A stretch of 64,000 bases of DNA, from positions 32,350 through 96,349 of the forward strand of contig MTEI01000012.1 of assembly GCA_002083775.1 (NCBI GenBank), given 5' to 3'. The DNA comes from Rhodoferax ferrireducens (lineage in GTDB: Bacteria > Pseudomonadota > Gammaproteobacteria > Burkholderiales > Burkholderiaceae_C). The translations under genes were made by a program, and so were the position numbers. Positions within the stretch are counted from its first letter, which is position 1. Every line of letters begins with the position of its first letter. Positions 25,888 to 33,779 of the stretch are shown in pieces. A model generated the notes under the pieces. It ran no database searches and had not been told where the DNA came from. It worked only from the letters and a program-made list of their open reading frames with translations.

Positions 25888-26997
25888 ATGAGATATGTCA
25901 CACAAAAGGATCGCGATCTTTTCGAGAATTTGTTCGTTCTCGAGTTGGCGAACAACCACTGGGGAAATCTTGATCGAGGTTTAAAGATCATTCGTGAACA
26001 TGCCGCAATCGTGCGCTACAACAACGTCAAAGCCGCAATCAAATTACAGTTTCGTGATGTGGATGAGTTCATTCACCCTGAATTCAAAGGCAGTGATGCG
26101 CTTCGCTACATCAAGAAAACGGAGGATACCAAGCTAACAAAGTCAGAATTTGCACGCATGGTTGAAGAGATTCGTTACCTCAGTTGCATTCCTATGGCGA
26201 CACCTTTTGATGAAGCCTCAGTTGATTTGTGTATTGAATTTGACATGCCCATTATCAAAATAGCCAGCTCAGACATAAACGACTGGGTGTTAATAGAGAA
26301 GATCGCATCAACCCGTCGCCCGACAATCGTTTCGACGGGTGGTGCGTCTGAAAAGGACCTGGATGATATTGTAAGTTTTTACGAAAAACGCGACATCCCC
26401 TTGGCCATCAATCATTGCGTATCGCTGTACCCTTCCGAGGATGGAGAACTGGAACTCGATCAGATTGATTATTTGGCGAGTCGTTATCCTAACCACGTTA
26501 TTGGGCTGTCTACGCATGAATACCATGATTGGCAGTCGTCGATGCTTATCTCATACGGAAAAGGGGCTCGCAGTTGGGAGCGGCATATTGATATTGATGA
26601 CGAAAATGTTCCAGTGTCAAGTTATTGCTCAAGACCAGAGCAATGCGACACTTGGTTCAAGGCCTTTCGCAAAGCCGCTGAGATGTGTGGTGGTCGCAGT
26701 CGATCCAAGCGGATCATCTCTAAGAAAGAGACGGAATACCTCAACGCGCTGGTGCGCGGTGCGTATGCCAAAAAGGACTTGGAGGCGGGCTACATTTTCA
26801 GTAAAGAAAGTTTTGAACGCGACTTTTATCTTGCTATCCCGCTGCGCAAGGGGCAGTTGTCATGCCGTGAGGTCATGAATGGCGAACGTTTGACCGCGGA
26901 GATAAAGGCGCATCAACCGCTCACGATCAACCACCTAAGTGGTCCTTACAGTAAAAACGAAGCCCTCAAAGGGCTGATACTTAACCGTGGACTTTAA
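25888..26997 (+). CDS. NeuB-like N-acylneuraminate/nonulosonate synthase family protein
   Basis: NeuB-type enzymes condense phosphoenolpyruvate with a hexosamine to make nine-carbon acids. This 369-residue protein shows the family barrel (LFVLELANNHWGNLDRGLKI; KAAIKLQFRDVDEFIHPEF; PIIKIASSDINDW; RRPTIVSTGGASEKDLDDIV; NHCVSLYPSEDGELELDQI; IGLSTHEYHDW). It ends with a SAF/antifreeze-like domain from about 280 (GAYAKKDLEAGYIFSKESFE). The substrate cannot be read from the sequence; no neuA, neuC, pse or leg genes are near, so it may serve an atypical acid. The surrounding DNA is richer in A+T than the rfb genes. The ribosome-binding site is weak. Confidence 0.82.
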   Translation: MRYVTQKDRDLFENLFVLELANNHWGNLDRGLKIIREHAAIVRYNNVKAAIKLQFRDVDEFIHPEFKGSDALRYIKKTEDTKLTKSEFARMVEEIRYLSCIPMATPFDEASVDLCIEFDMPIIKIASSDINDWVLIEKIASTRRPTIVSTGGASEKDLDDIVSFYEKRDIPLAINHCVSLYPSEDGELELDQIDYLASRYPNHVIGLSTHEYHDWQSSMLISYGKGARSWERHIDIDDENVPVSSYCSRPEQCDTWFKAFRKAAEMCGGRSRSKRIISKKETEYLNALVRGAYAKKDLEAGYIFSKESFERDFYLAIPLRKGQLSCREVMNGERLTAEIKAHQPLTINHLSGPYSKNEALKGLILNRGL

Positions 26998-27021
26998 ATT
27001 GATGAAGATGGGGAGAGTTAA

Positions 27022-27936
27022 ATGATTAACCAGATTGATGACTTGTATAAATTACTCTCTGGGCCGTTGCAAGACCTGGCTAATCGCAATGGAATTGAAG
27101 TAAAGGTGGCAGCGCATTATCTTGATTTTATTAAGGAGAAAAAAGTCATTCGACTTTCCGTGCGTCATTTAATTTACGCAAATGATATAGTCAACTCGTT
27201 TGATTATTATTACACAGCGGTTCTGCCTTATGATTTAAATGGTTTCAGTTTGGTTGACTATTCTTCGCCGCGATATCATGATGTTGCTGGCTTTGATATT
27301 TTTCCAGTATATTTCCCATCACTTGCTGAGCCACTGGTAACTACGCAGCAATATTTGGATTTTGCGAATCTCAAAGAGGGTGATAGTGTTTTGGACCTGG
27401 GTGCGTATTCTGGTCTGACGTCAATAGTTTTCAAGGGCCAAGTGGGTGCTAGTGGCAGAGTTCTTGCGGTAGATGCAGACGAAAAAAATGCGCTTGCCAT
27501 AGAGAAAAATTTAATGTCGCTTAAAAACGTTCTTAATTTGCACATTGATACCCTATTTGGTGCAGTCTGGAGCCACTGTGACGGCCTGCAATTTTCATCT
27601 GAAGGTAATATGGGCTCATCAGCTTCAGAAATAGTCGGTAAATCTCGTGGTGATAACAAGATGATCAAATCATTTACTTTACAAAAAATTGTTGAGATTG
27701 GTGGTTTTGAGGCGGTTGATTTTATTAAATGCGATGTCGAAGGTGCCGAGGCTGTCATTTTCGATGATCACAAGTTCTTTGACAAATTCAGACCCAGAAT
27801 AATAATTGAAACACATTTGGTTGGTGGTACGTCAACGACAGAAAAATGCATCAGTGATCTCGGCAAGTTTGGCTATACCTGCGAATTAATCAACCAGACT
27901 GGCGTTACTCTGCCATTACTCCAGTGTCATCCTTGA
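27022..27936 (+). CDS. FkbM-family methyltransferase
   Basis: A 304-residue SAM-dependent methyltransferase of the FkbM type, with a strong ribosome-binding site (GGGGAGAG) before ATG 27022. The SAM motif is SVLDLGAYSGLTSIVF, with acidic post-I residues in RVLAVDADEKNALAIEKNL. The FkbM signature VDFIKCDVEGAEAVIF lies near residue 235 and ends in IIIETHL. Such enzymes methylate hydroxyls on glycans or small molecules. Codon use is strongly A+T biased (many TTA, AAA, ATT), unlike the flagellar genes, which suggests recent transfer together with the NeuB-like gene. Confidence 0.85.
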   Translation: MINQIDDLYKLLSGPLQDLANRNGIEVKVAAHYLDFIKEKKVIRLSVRHLIYANDIVNSFDYYYTAVLPYDLNGFSLVDYSSPRYHDVAGFDIFPVYFPSLAEPLVTTQQYLDFANLKEGDSVLDLGAYSGLTSIVFKGQVGASGRVLAVDADEKNALAIEKNLMSLKNVLNLHIDTLFGAVWSHCDGLQFSSEGNMGSSASEIVGKSRGDNKMIKSFTLQKIVEIGGFEAVDFIKCDVEGAEAVIFDDHKFFDKFRPRIIIETHLVGGTSTTEKCISDLGKFGYTCELINQTGVTLPLLQCHP

Positions 27937-27973
27937 TAGTTTTCTAATTAACCGCTTTAATGTGCGAAAAATA

Positions 27974-29794
27974 ATGCCTTCTGTTTGTGACGAGATCGCT
28001 AACTGGTTGGTTCATAACGGCATCGAGCAAGTCTTTTCCGTCACCGGCGGCGGCGCCATGTTTTTGAATCAAGCCTTGGGTTCGCATCCTGGTTTGCGCT
28101 GCACGTTTATGCACCATGAGCAGGCCTGCGCTATGGCCGCTGAAGGTTACGCCCGTATCGCGGGCAGGCCGGCTGTGGTGATGTTGACCACTGGTCCTGG
28201 TGCGGTGAATGCGCTCAATGGTGTATTCGGTGCATTCACTGACTCCATTCCAATGATTGTCATCTCTGGTCAGGTGAAGCGCGAAACCTGCCTGGCCTTT
28301 CATGATTTGCCGGGACTGCGCCAACTGGGGGATCAAGAGGGCCCCACCCTGCGTATGGCATCTGCTGTGTGCAAAAGCGCTGTCTTGATTCGGGATGTGG
28401 CGCAACTCCAAACTGCGTTGCCAGAGGCTTACTCTCTGGCGGTCTCCGGGCGGCCAGGGCCGGTGTGGCTTGACATACCTCTGGATGTGCAGTCTGCCAA
28501 AGTTGAACTGAACATTCCCTCCCCGTTACTGCCCCCAAAGCAATGCGCTGCCAATCTTGAGGCTACTTGTTTGGAGGTCATCCGCCGCTTACAAAGTGCG
28601 CATCGCCCATTGCTTCTAGGCGGCACTGGTGTGCGCCTGGCTGGTGCCGTTGATGCGCTGCGTGACTTGGTTGAGGCAACAGGAGTGCCATTGGCTACCG
28701 CCTGGACCCATGACCTGATTGCCTCGGACCACCCGCTGTTTGCCGGACGACCTGGCACCATTGGCACGCGCTCCGGTAACTTCTGCCTGCAAAACGCGGA
28801 CCTGGTCCTAGTCATCGGGTCCCGCCTGAATATTCGCCAAACGAGCTACAACTGGGATTCCTTTGGTAAGAACGCCTGGATTGTGCAAGTTGATGTCGAT
28901 GCCGCTGAACTGTCCAAGCCCGGCGTACAGGCCGACCTGAAGGTGCAGGCTGATGCGCAGCTGTTTATCAGCACCCTGCGCCGGCTGTTGGCCCAGCATG
29001 CGCTACCGAACTTTTCTGCCTGGGGTGCCTGGTGCCGCGAAATCGGTGCGCGCTACCATGCTCGGCGGGAGCACGGTCAAACCCAGGGCGCACCGCTCAA
29101 CCCTTATGTGGTGGTGGACCGCATCTTTCGTCAAATGCGCGATGATGATGTGGTCGCCTGTGGTAACGCGTCTGCCTGCATCCTGCCGTTTCAGATGGCC
29201 CACCTCACGGCCAACCAACGGCTGTTCAGCAATTCCGGCGCGGCTTCTATGGGCTACGACCTGCCTGCCGCTATCGGCGCTTCGTTTGCCGGTACGCCGG
29301 ACAACAAGCGGCGGGTGATCTGCTTTGCAGGCGACGGCAGCCTGCAAATGAATATTCAGGAGTTGCAAACGCTCAAGACGAGTGGGCGTCATGTGGTCGT
29401 GGTGGTTCTCAACAACGGGGGCTACCTTTCTATCTGGCAAACCCATGAGAACTTTTTTGGCCGCGTTATTGGTGCTACGCCTGCTACCGGTGTGGAGTTC
29501 CCCGATTTTGAAGCGGTTGCAAGCGCTTATGGAATCAAGGCGGCGACGATTTGCAGCGAAGCTGACCTCACCCGCATGGATGCATTGCTGCAGGAAGATG
29601 GTCCCTTGTTGTTGAATGTGGTGGTGGACCCGCGCCAAGAGTTTGCACCACGCATAAAATCCCGCGTGGACGAGAACGGCAAGTTCGTCACGCCAGAGCT
29701 AGATGATATGCACCCCTTCCTGGACCCGGCAGAACTCAAGGCTGTGGAAGCCTCCGCCCGCGCCATCCAGGCCACCGCCTGCCCCCTTTGTTGA
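27974..29794 (+). CDS. Thiamine-diphosphate-dependent enzyme, acetolactate-synthase-like (YerE-type candidate)
   Basis: About 606 residues with the three domains of the acetolactate synthase family. The N-terminal PYR domain has GGGAMFLNQAL and the catalytic glutamate in FMHHEQACAMAAEGYARIAG. The middle domain lies at about 190-340. The C-terminal PP domain has CFAGDGSLQMNIQELQTLK with the ThDP motif GDG...NN (VVVVVLNNGGY). In a sugar operon with rfbFGH the closest known role is YerE, which adds an acetaldehyde unit from pyruvate to the CDP-3,6-dideoxy-4-keto sugar to make a branched sugar; this is inference. A GTG at 27962 is an alternative start. No regulatory subunit gene is nearby. Confidence 0.85.
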   Translation: MPSVCDEIANWLVHNGIEQVFSVTGGGAMFLNQALGSHPGLRCTFMHHEQACAMAAEGYARIAGRPAVVMLTTGPGAVNALNGVFGAFTDSIPMIVISGQVKRETCLAFHDLPGLRQLGDQEGPTLRMASAVCKSAVLIRDVAQLQTALPEAYSLAVSGRPGPVWLDIPLDVQSAKVELNIPSPLLPPKQCAANLEATCLEVIRRLQSAHRPLLLGGTGVRLAGAVDALRDLVEATGVPLATAWTHDLIASDHPLFAGRPGTIGTRSGNFCLQNADLVLVIGSRLNIRQTSYNWDSFGKNAWIVQVDVDAAELSKPGVQADLKVQADAQLFISTLRRLLAQHALPNFSAWGAWCREIGARYHARREHGQTQGAPLNPYVVVDRIFRQMRDDDVVACGNASACILPFQMAHLTANQRLFSNSGAASMGYDLPAAIGASFAGTPDNKRRVICFAGDGSLQMNIQELQTLKTSGRHVVVVVLNNGGYLSIWQTHENFFGRVIGATPATGVEFPDFEAVASAYGIKAATICSEADLTRMDALLQEDGPLLLNVVVDPRQEFAPRIKSRVDENGKFVTPELDDMHPFLDPAELKAVEASARAIQATACPLC

Positions 29795-29804
29795 GCTGAA
29801 CGCG

Positions 29805-30929
29805 ATGGTGACGACGAATTTTCCAGAAGAACTGAAAACCCTCGCTAAGTGCCATGCGGACAAACCGACCAGAACGATTCACCCTGGTCAGTCCGTGTGG
29901 ATTTTTGGTGCCGGGCAATTCGGCCGTGACCTGTGTGGGGCAATGCAGCGCGCTGGCTACACAGTAGCTGGCTTTGTCGAAACCCAACCTTTGGCCACGC
30001 AGGTTATGGGGTTGCCCCTGATCAACTGGCAGCAATGGTCGCATGCGCACTGCGCCTTGCCCTTATGTATAGGCATCTTTAATCGGGGTATGCCGCTAGA
30101 TGCGCTGGAAACCTTGGCGCGTCAAGCGGGTGCGCGCAATGTGTTTTTGCCCTGGGACCTGTACCACGCGTTCAAACAGGACTTAGGCTGGCGCTTCTGG
30201 CTGAGCGAGCCTGAGTGCATTCTGAGTCAGACCGATGCCATTGCGAATGCGTTGGACTGTTTAAGTGACGACACCAGCAAGCGCTGCATGCTGGATATTG
30301 CTGCCTTTCGCCTGGGTCTACACACGTCTTACGGCAGTTTTCAGCACGCTGAGAACCAGTATTTCAACCCGCTCACGCTCGACGCGTTCCAAGGCAAATC
30401 CATCCGTTTTGTAGACGGCGGTGCCTACAACGGCGACACCTACTTGGAACTGTGCACATTGGCTGACGTACAGGCGGCCTACTTGTTTGAGCCTGATAGT
30501 GCAAACTTTGCCCAGTTGGTTAAGAACGTGCGTCGCCCTACTCACCCGGTGCAATGTTTGCCGCTGGGCCTTTCCGACAGCTACCGCATTTTGAGCTTCA
30601 ATGCGGGTAATGGCGAAGGGGCATCCATTACCCAGAACGGCACCGCCCACATTGCTGTCACGGCGCTGGACGATGTGATGGCTGGGCACACTGTGGATTT
30701 CATCAAACTCGATGTCGAAGGGGCTGAGTTGCAGGCCCTGCAGGGGGCGCGGCAGTTGATACAGCGCACCCGCCCGGTGCTGGCAATATCCCTCTACCAC
30801 TGCCCGCAAGACCTATGGGAGCTACCGCTGACATTGTCCAAGCTGTGCGAGGACTACCGTTTCTATATTCGCCAGCATTGCTTCAACAGCTTTGACAGCG
30901 TGTTGTATGCCGTACCGGTGCACCGCTAA
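29805..30929 (+). CDS. FkbM-family methyltransferase with N-terminal Rossmann-like domain
   Basis: A 374-residue protein from ATG 29805, 10 bp after the previous stop. Residues about 20-110 form a nucleotide-binding fold (SVWIFGAGQFGRDLCGAMQR, then VAGFVETQ). Residues about 195-370 are an FkbM methyltransferase: IRFVDGGAYNGDTYLEL as the SAM motif, AYLFEPDSANFAQLVKNV and VDFIKLDVEGAELQALQGA. Related two-domain proteins occur in O-antigen and capsule loci. An upstream extension of the frame overlaps the ThDP gene and is not supported. Substrate unknown. Confidence 0.82.
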   Translation: MVTTNFPEELKTLAKCHADKPTRTIHPGQSVWIFGAGQFGRDLCGAMQRAGYTVAGFVETQPLATQVMGLPLINWQQWSHAHCALPLCIGIFNRGMPLDALETLARQAGARNVFLPWDLYHAFKQDLGWRFWLSEPECILSQTDAIANALDCLSDDTSKRCMLDIAAFRLGLHTSYGSFQHAENQYFNPLTLDAFQGKSIRFVDGGAYNGDTYLELCTLADVQAAYLFEPDSANFAQLVKNVRRPTHPVQCLPLGLSDSYRILSFNAGNGEGASITQNGTAHIAVTALDDVMAGHTVDFIKLDVEGAELQALQGARQLIQRTRPVLAISLYHCPQDLWELPLTLSKLCEDYRFYIRQHCFNSFDSVLYAVPVHR

Positions 30930-30950
30930 GGGCGCAGGCAGGATTTGCAC

Positions 30951-32105
30951 ATGACCCAAACTTCGCGTCCCTGCCCGATCTGCGCGGCAACAGCTGCCGA
31001 CTTGTGTCTGGTCAATCCGATGGCTGCCGTGGGCGGCTTTGACATGAGCTACACCGTCGTGCGGTGCAGCCATTGCGGATTTCATTATGCCCAGCAGTTG
31101 GCTGACAACGCCACTTTTAGCGCCTACTACCAGTCGGTCTCCAAATACGACGCGCCGGAATCCGTTGCCCCTGTGGATCAGGCCCGCATTGACGCCACCG
31201 TGCGTTTTCTTGATGGCCGCGTTGCCAAGACCGAACGCATTGCCGACCTGGGCTGCGGCTATGGTGCGCTGCTGGGTGGTTTGCAGGCGGCCGGTTGGCA
31301 GCATCTGCAGGGGTTAGACCCGGCACCCAATGCAGCGCAATGCGCCCTGAAGATGTTTGGCGTTCGTGGCATCCAACGCGGCCAGATGTCCGAGGCACAC
31401 ACGGTGCTGAACCTTCAGGATGTCGACGTCGTCTGCATCATGTGTGTACTCGAACATCTGCCGCAACTTCGGCAAGATATGGCCCAACTGCTGTCCAAGC
31501 TGCGGCCAGGTTGTAAGGTGTTGCTGGAAGTGCCTGCGGTCGAGTACTTTCTGAACCCCGAGAGCGAACCTTTTGGCGAATTTTCGCTGGAACACATTCA
31601 ATTTTTCGATACAAACGCGCTTACAAATTTGATGCGATCTCTGGGGTCAAAGCAACTGGCAATGGAACTGCTGGCTTTGCCCATGGTGTTCTCTGGCGCG
31701 ATACTGGGGTTGTTTGAATGGAGTGGTCGTTTTCCAGAAACGATTCAATTGGAACGTGCCGATAGGGACCTATTGGCCCCCTACATTGCTGAATCACAGC
31801 GACAACTGCAACGCGCACTGCAGCGTGTTCCCTCTGTGCCGCTCATTGTCTACGGTGCGGGCTCTCACACCGCTCGCTTGCTGGCACATCTGGAGAGGCG
31901 CCAAGGTTGCCAAATCGTCGGAATTGTCGACAACAACATCAACCTTATGGGCAAACAGATGGGCCGCTGGACGATTCAGTCACCGGCCAGTGTCGATGAA
32001 ACACCAGACATTCCCGTCTTGGTGTCGTCTTTTCGATCGCAAAACGCCATCGCATCGCGGTTAAAGCAATCTGCCACCAACCCCTTGATTTTGATGTATC
32101 CCTAA
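30951..32105 (+). CDS. Class I SAM-dependent methyltransferase, sugar C-methyltransferase-like, with zinc-binding N-terminus
   Basis: A 384-residue protein with AGGA 8 nt before ATG 30951. The N-terminus has two Cys pairs (CPIC and CSHC), a zinc-knuckle arrangement seen in sugar C-methyltransferases. The SAM-binding motif is RIADLGCGYGALLGGLQAAG, then DVVCIMCVLEHLPQ. The C-terminal third (about 295-384) is a Rossmann-like segment, PLIVYGAGSHTARLLAHLER, with VGIVDNN. The order zinc knuckle, methyltransferase, nucleotide-binding domain matches that group. Its substrate is probably a nucleotide-keto-sugar, but that is inference. Confidence 0.82.
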   Translation: MTQTSRPCPICAATAADLCLVNPMAAVGGFDMSYTVVRCSHCGFHYAQQLADNATFSAYYQSVSKYDAPESVAPVDQARIDATVRFLDGRVAKTERIADLGCGYGALLGGLQAAGWQHLQGLDPAPNAAQCALKMFGVRGIQRGQMSEAHTVLNLQDVDVVCIMCVLEHLPQLRQDMAQLLSKLRPGCKVLLEVPAVEYFLNPESEPFGEFSLEHIQFFDTNALTNLMRSLGSKQLAMELLALPMVFSGAILGLFEWSGRFPETIQLERADRDLLAPYIAESQRQLQRALQRVPSVPLIVYGAGSHTARLLAHLERRQGCQIVGIVDNNINLMGKQMGRWTIQSPASVDETPDIPVLVSSFRSQNAIASRLKQSATNPLILMYP

Positions 32106-32114
32106 GAGCAGGCC

Positions 32115-33098
32115 ATGATTGAGAACGCTCACATTCTTTTAACGGGGGGCACAGGTTTTTTTGGTAAGGCGTTGCTACGCTATTGGGCACAGCAGGCGCA
32201 TAAAGGCGAGCCGATGGCTCGAGTCACATTGTTGTCGCGTGACCCGCGGCGGTTTGCACAGCATTACCCACGGCTGGTGTCGCCGCCTTGGTTGCAACTG
32301 ATACAAGGGGATATTTGTGACGTAAACAGCTTGCCCAAGGGGAACACATACACCCATGTACTACACGCTGCAGCGGACTCTACAGCTGGGCGCAACTTGA
32401 CGCCGCAAGAGCGCTTCGACCAGATCGTTTGCGGCACCCGCAACATTTTGGAGTTGGCTGTTTCGAGTGGCGCACGTCGATTTTTATTGACCAGTTCAGG
32501 CGGCGTGTATGGCGCACAGTCGCCAGATATCGAACGCATCACAGAGGACTGCCACACACTTCCCGACCCGCTGGACCCGGCCAACGCTTACAGCGTTGCC
32601 AAGCGCATGGCCGAACACCTGTGTGCGCTGTACGCGCAGTCTCATGGGTTGGAGATTGTGGTGGCGCGTTGTTTCGCGTTTGTGGGACCTGATTTGCCGC
32701 GGGACGTGCACTTTGCCATTGGAAACTTCATCCGTGACGCCTTGCATGCCGATGCCATCACCGTTCAGGGTGATGGCAGCCCCTTGCGTTCATACTTGGA
32801 TCAGCGTGATCTCGCGCACTGGCTTGCGACGCTATTGATGTGCGGGTTGTCCGGCGAGGCGTACAACGTGGGCTCGGAGCATGCCGTCAGCATTCTGGAG
32901 TTGGCCCATACCGTGCGTGATTTGATTGCGCCCAACAAGCCGGTGTGTGTCATGGGCGATTCAGTTCTGACCTCACCGCGCAATCGCTACATCCCTTGCA
33001 CCAAGAAAGCACAGAATGGACTCGGGCTGCGCGCCACGGTTGGCCTAGAGGACGCTATACGGTTTGCCGCCAGAACTTATCAAGGCGACTCACCATGA
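32115..33098 (+). CDS. NAD-dependent sugar epimerase/dehydratase (extended SDR)
   Basis: A 327-residue extended short-chain dehydrogenase. The cofactor motif is ILLTGGTGFFGKALL. The active-site Ser-Ser stretch is RFLLTSSGGVYGAQ and the Tyr-x3-Lys is in NAYSVAKRMAEHLC. Substrate-side residues include GDGSPLRSYLDQRDLAHWL and AYNVGSEHAVSILEL. It likely reduces or epimerises a keto sugar made by the preceding genes; in the yersiniose model this is the YerF-like position, but the exact reaction is not readable. The start of the next gene overlaps by 4 nt. Confidence 0.87.
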   Translation: MIENAHILLTGGTGFFGKALLRYWAQQAHKGEPMARVTLLSRDPRRFAQHYPRLVSPPWLQLIQGDICDVNSLPKGNTYTHVLHAAADSTAGRNLTPQERFDQIVCGTRNILELAVSSGARRFLLTSSGGVYGAQSPDIERITEDCHTLPDPLDPANAYSVAKRMAEHLCALYAQSHGLEIVVARCFAFVGPDLPRDVHFAIGNFIRDALHADAITVQGDGSPLRSYLDQRDLAHWLATLLMCGLSGEAYNVGSEHAVSILELAHTVRDLIAPNKPVCVMGDSVLTSPRNRYIPCTKKAQNGLGLRATVGLEDAIRFAARTYQGDSP

Positions 33099-33742
33099 GC
33101 GCCAGGTGCGAGTCAGTGATCTTTGATCTGGACGGCACTCTGATAGACAGTTCCCCGGGGATTCTTAGGAGTTACGAAGAGGCATTTTGTCGCTGCGGCG
33201 TCACGCCCTTGCTGCCATGGCGCACAGGCCTGATCGGTCCCACTTTGACTCAGACCATTGCGTTGCAATGCGGCTCTCAAAATTCCGCATTGCTGCAGTC
33301 GCTACGCGAGACATTTATCACCTGCTACGACAACGATGGTTTTCGCCTGAGTGCCCCATACAGCGGTATCCCTGAATTGCTGACTACACTGCAACGCAGC
33401 GGCATACGGCTCTTCATTGCAACCAATAAACGTATCGTGCCCACGCAGCGCATCGTGACGCACCTAGGGTTTGACAAAATGTTTGAAGGTGTTTTCGGTG
33501 TTGATTCATTGGGCCAAGCACAAACGCCAAAGTCTGATGTCATCCGTCACATCGTTCAAAAATATGGATTGGCACCCAAGCGCTGTCTTTACTTGGGGGA
33601 TCGCCTGGAAGACTACGAAGCAAGCACTGCGGCTGAGCTGCCATTTGTGCTGGCAACTTGGGGCTTTGACGATGCCGAGGCACTGGTTCCTAAAGACTGC
33701 CCACGTGTCAATACTGCGGAGTCTTTTTACCGGCTTGTCTGA
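33095..33742 (+). CDS. HAD-superfamily phosphatase (phosphoglycolate-phosphatase-like)
   Basis: A 215-residue hydrolase starting at ATG 33095, coupled to the epimerase by an ATGA overlap. HAD motif I is VIFDLDGTLIDSSPGIL, motif II IRLFIATNKR, and motif IV LYLGDRLEDYEAS. The cap is helical and type-1 like. It is the last gene of the plus-strand island. It may release a sugar from its phosphate or act in housekeeping; context favours sugar metabolism. A longer upstream reading frame overlaps the epimerase and is a shadow. Confidence 0.85.
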   Translation: MSARCESVIFDLDGTLIDSSPGILRSYEEAFCRCGVTPLLPWRTGLIGPTLTQTIALQCGSQNSALLQSLRETFITCYDNDGFRLSAPYSGIPELLTTLQRSGIRLFIATNKRIVPTQRIVTHLGFDKMFEGVFGVDSLGQAQTPKSDVIRHIVQKYGLAPKRCLYLGDRLEDYEASTAAELPFVLATWGFDDAEALVPKDCPRVNTAESFYRLV

Positions 33743-33779
33743 TTAAGTTCGTGCGTCGAAGAATCTGGCCACCAAAAAA

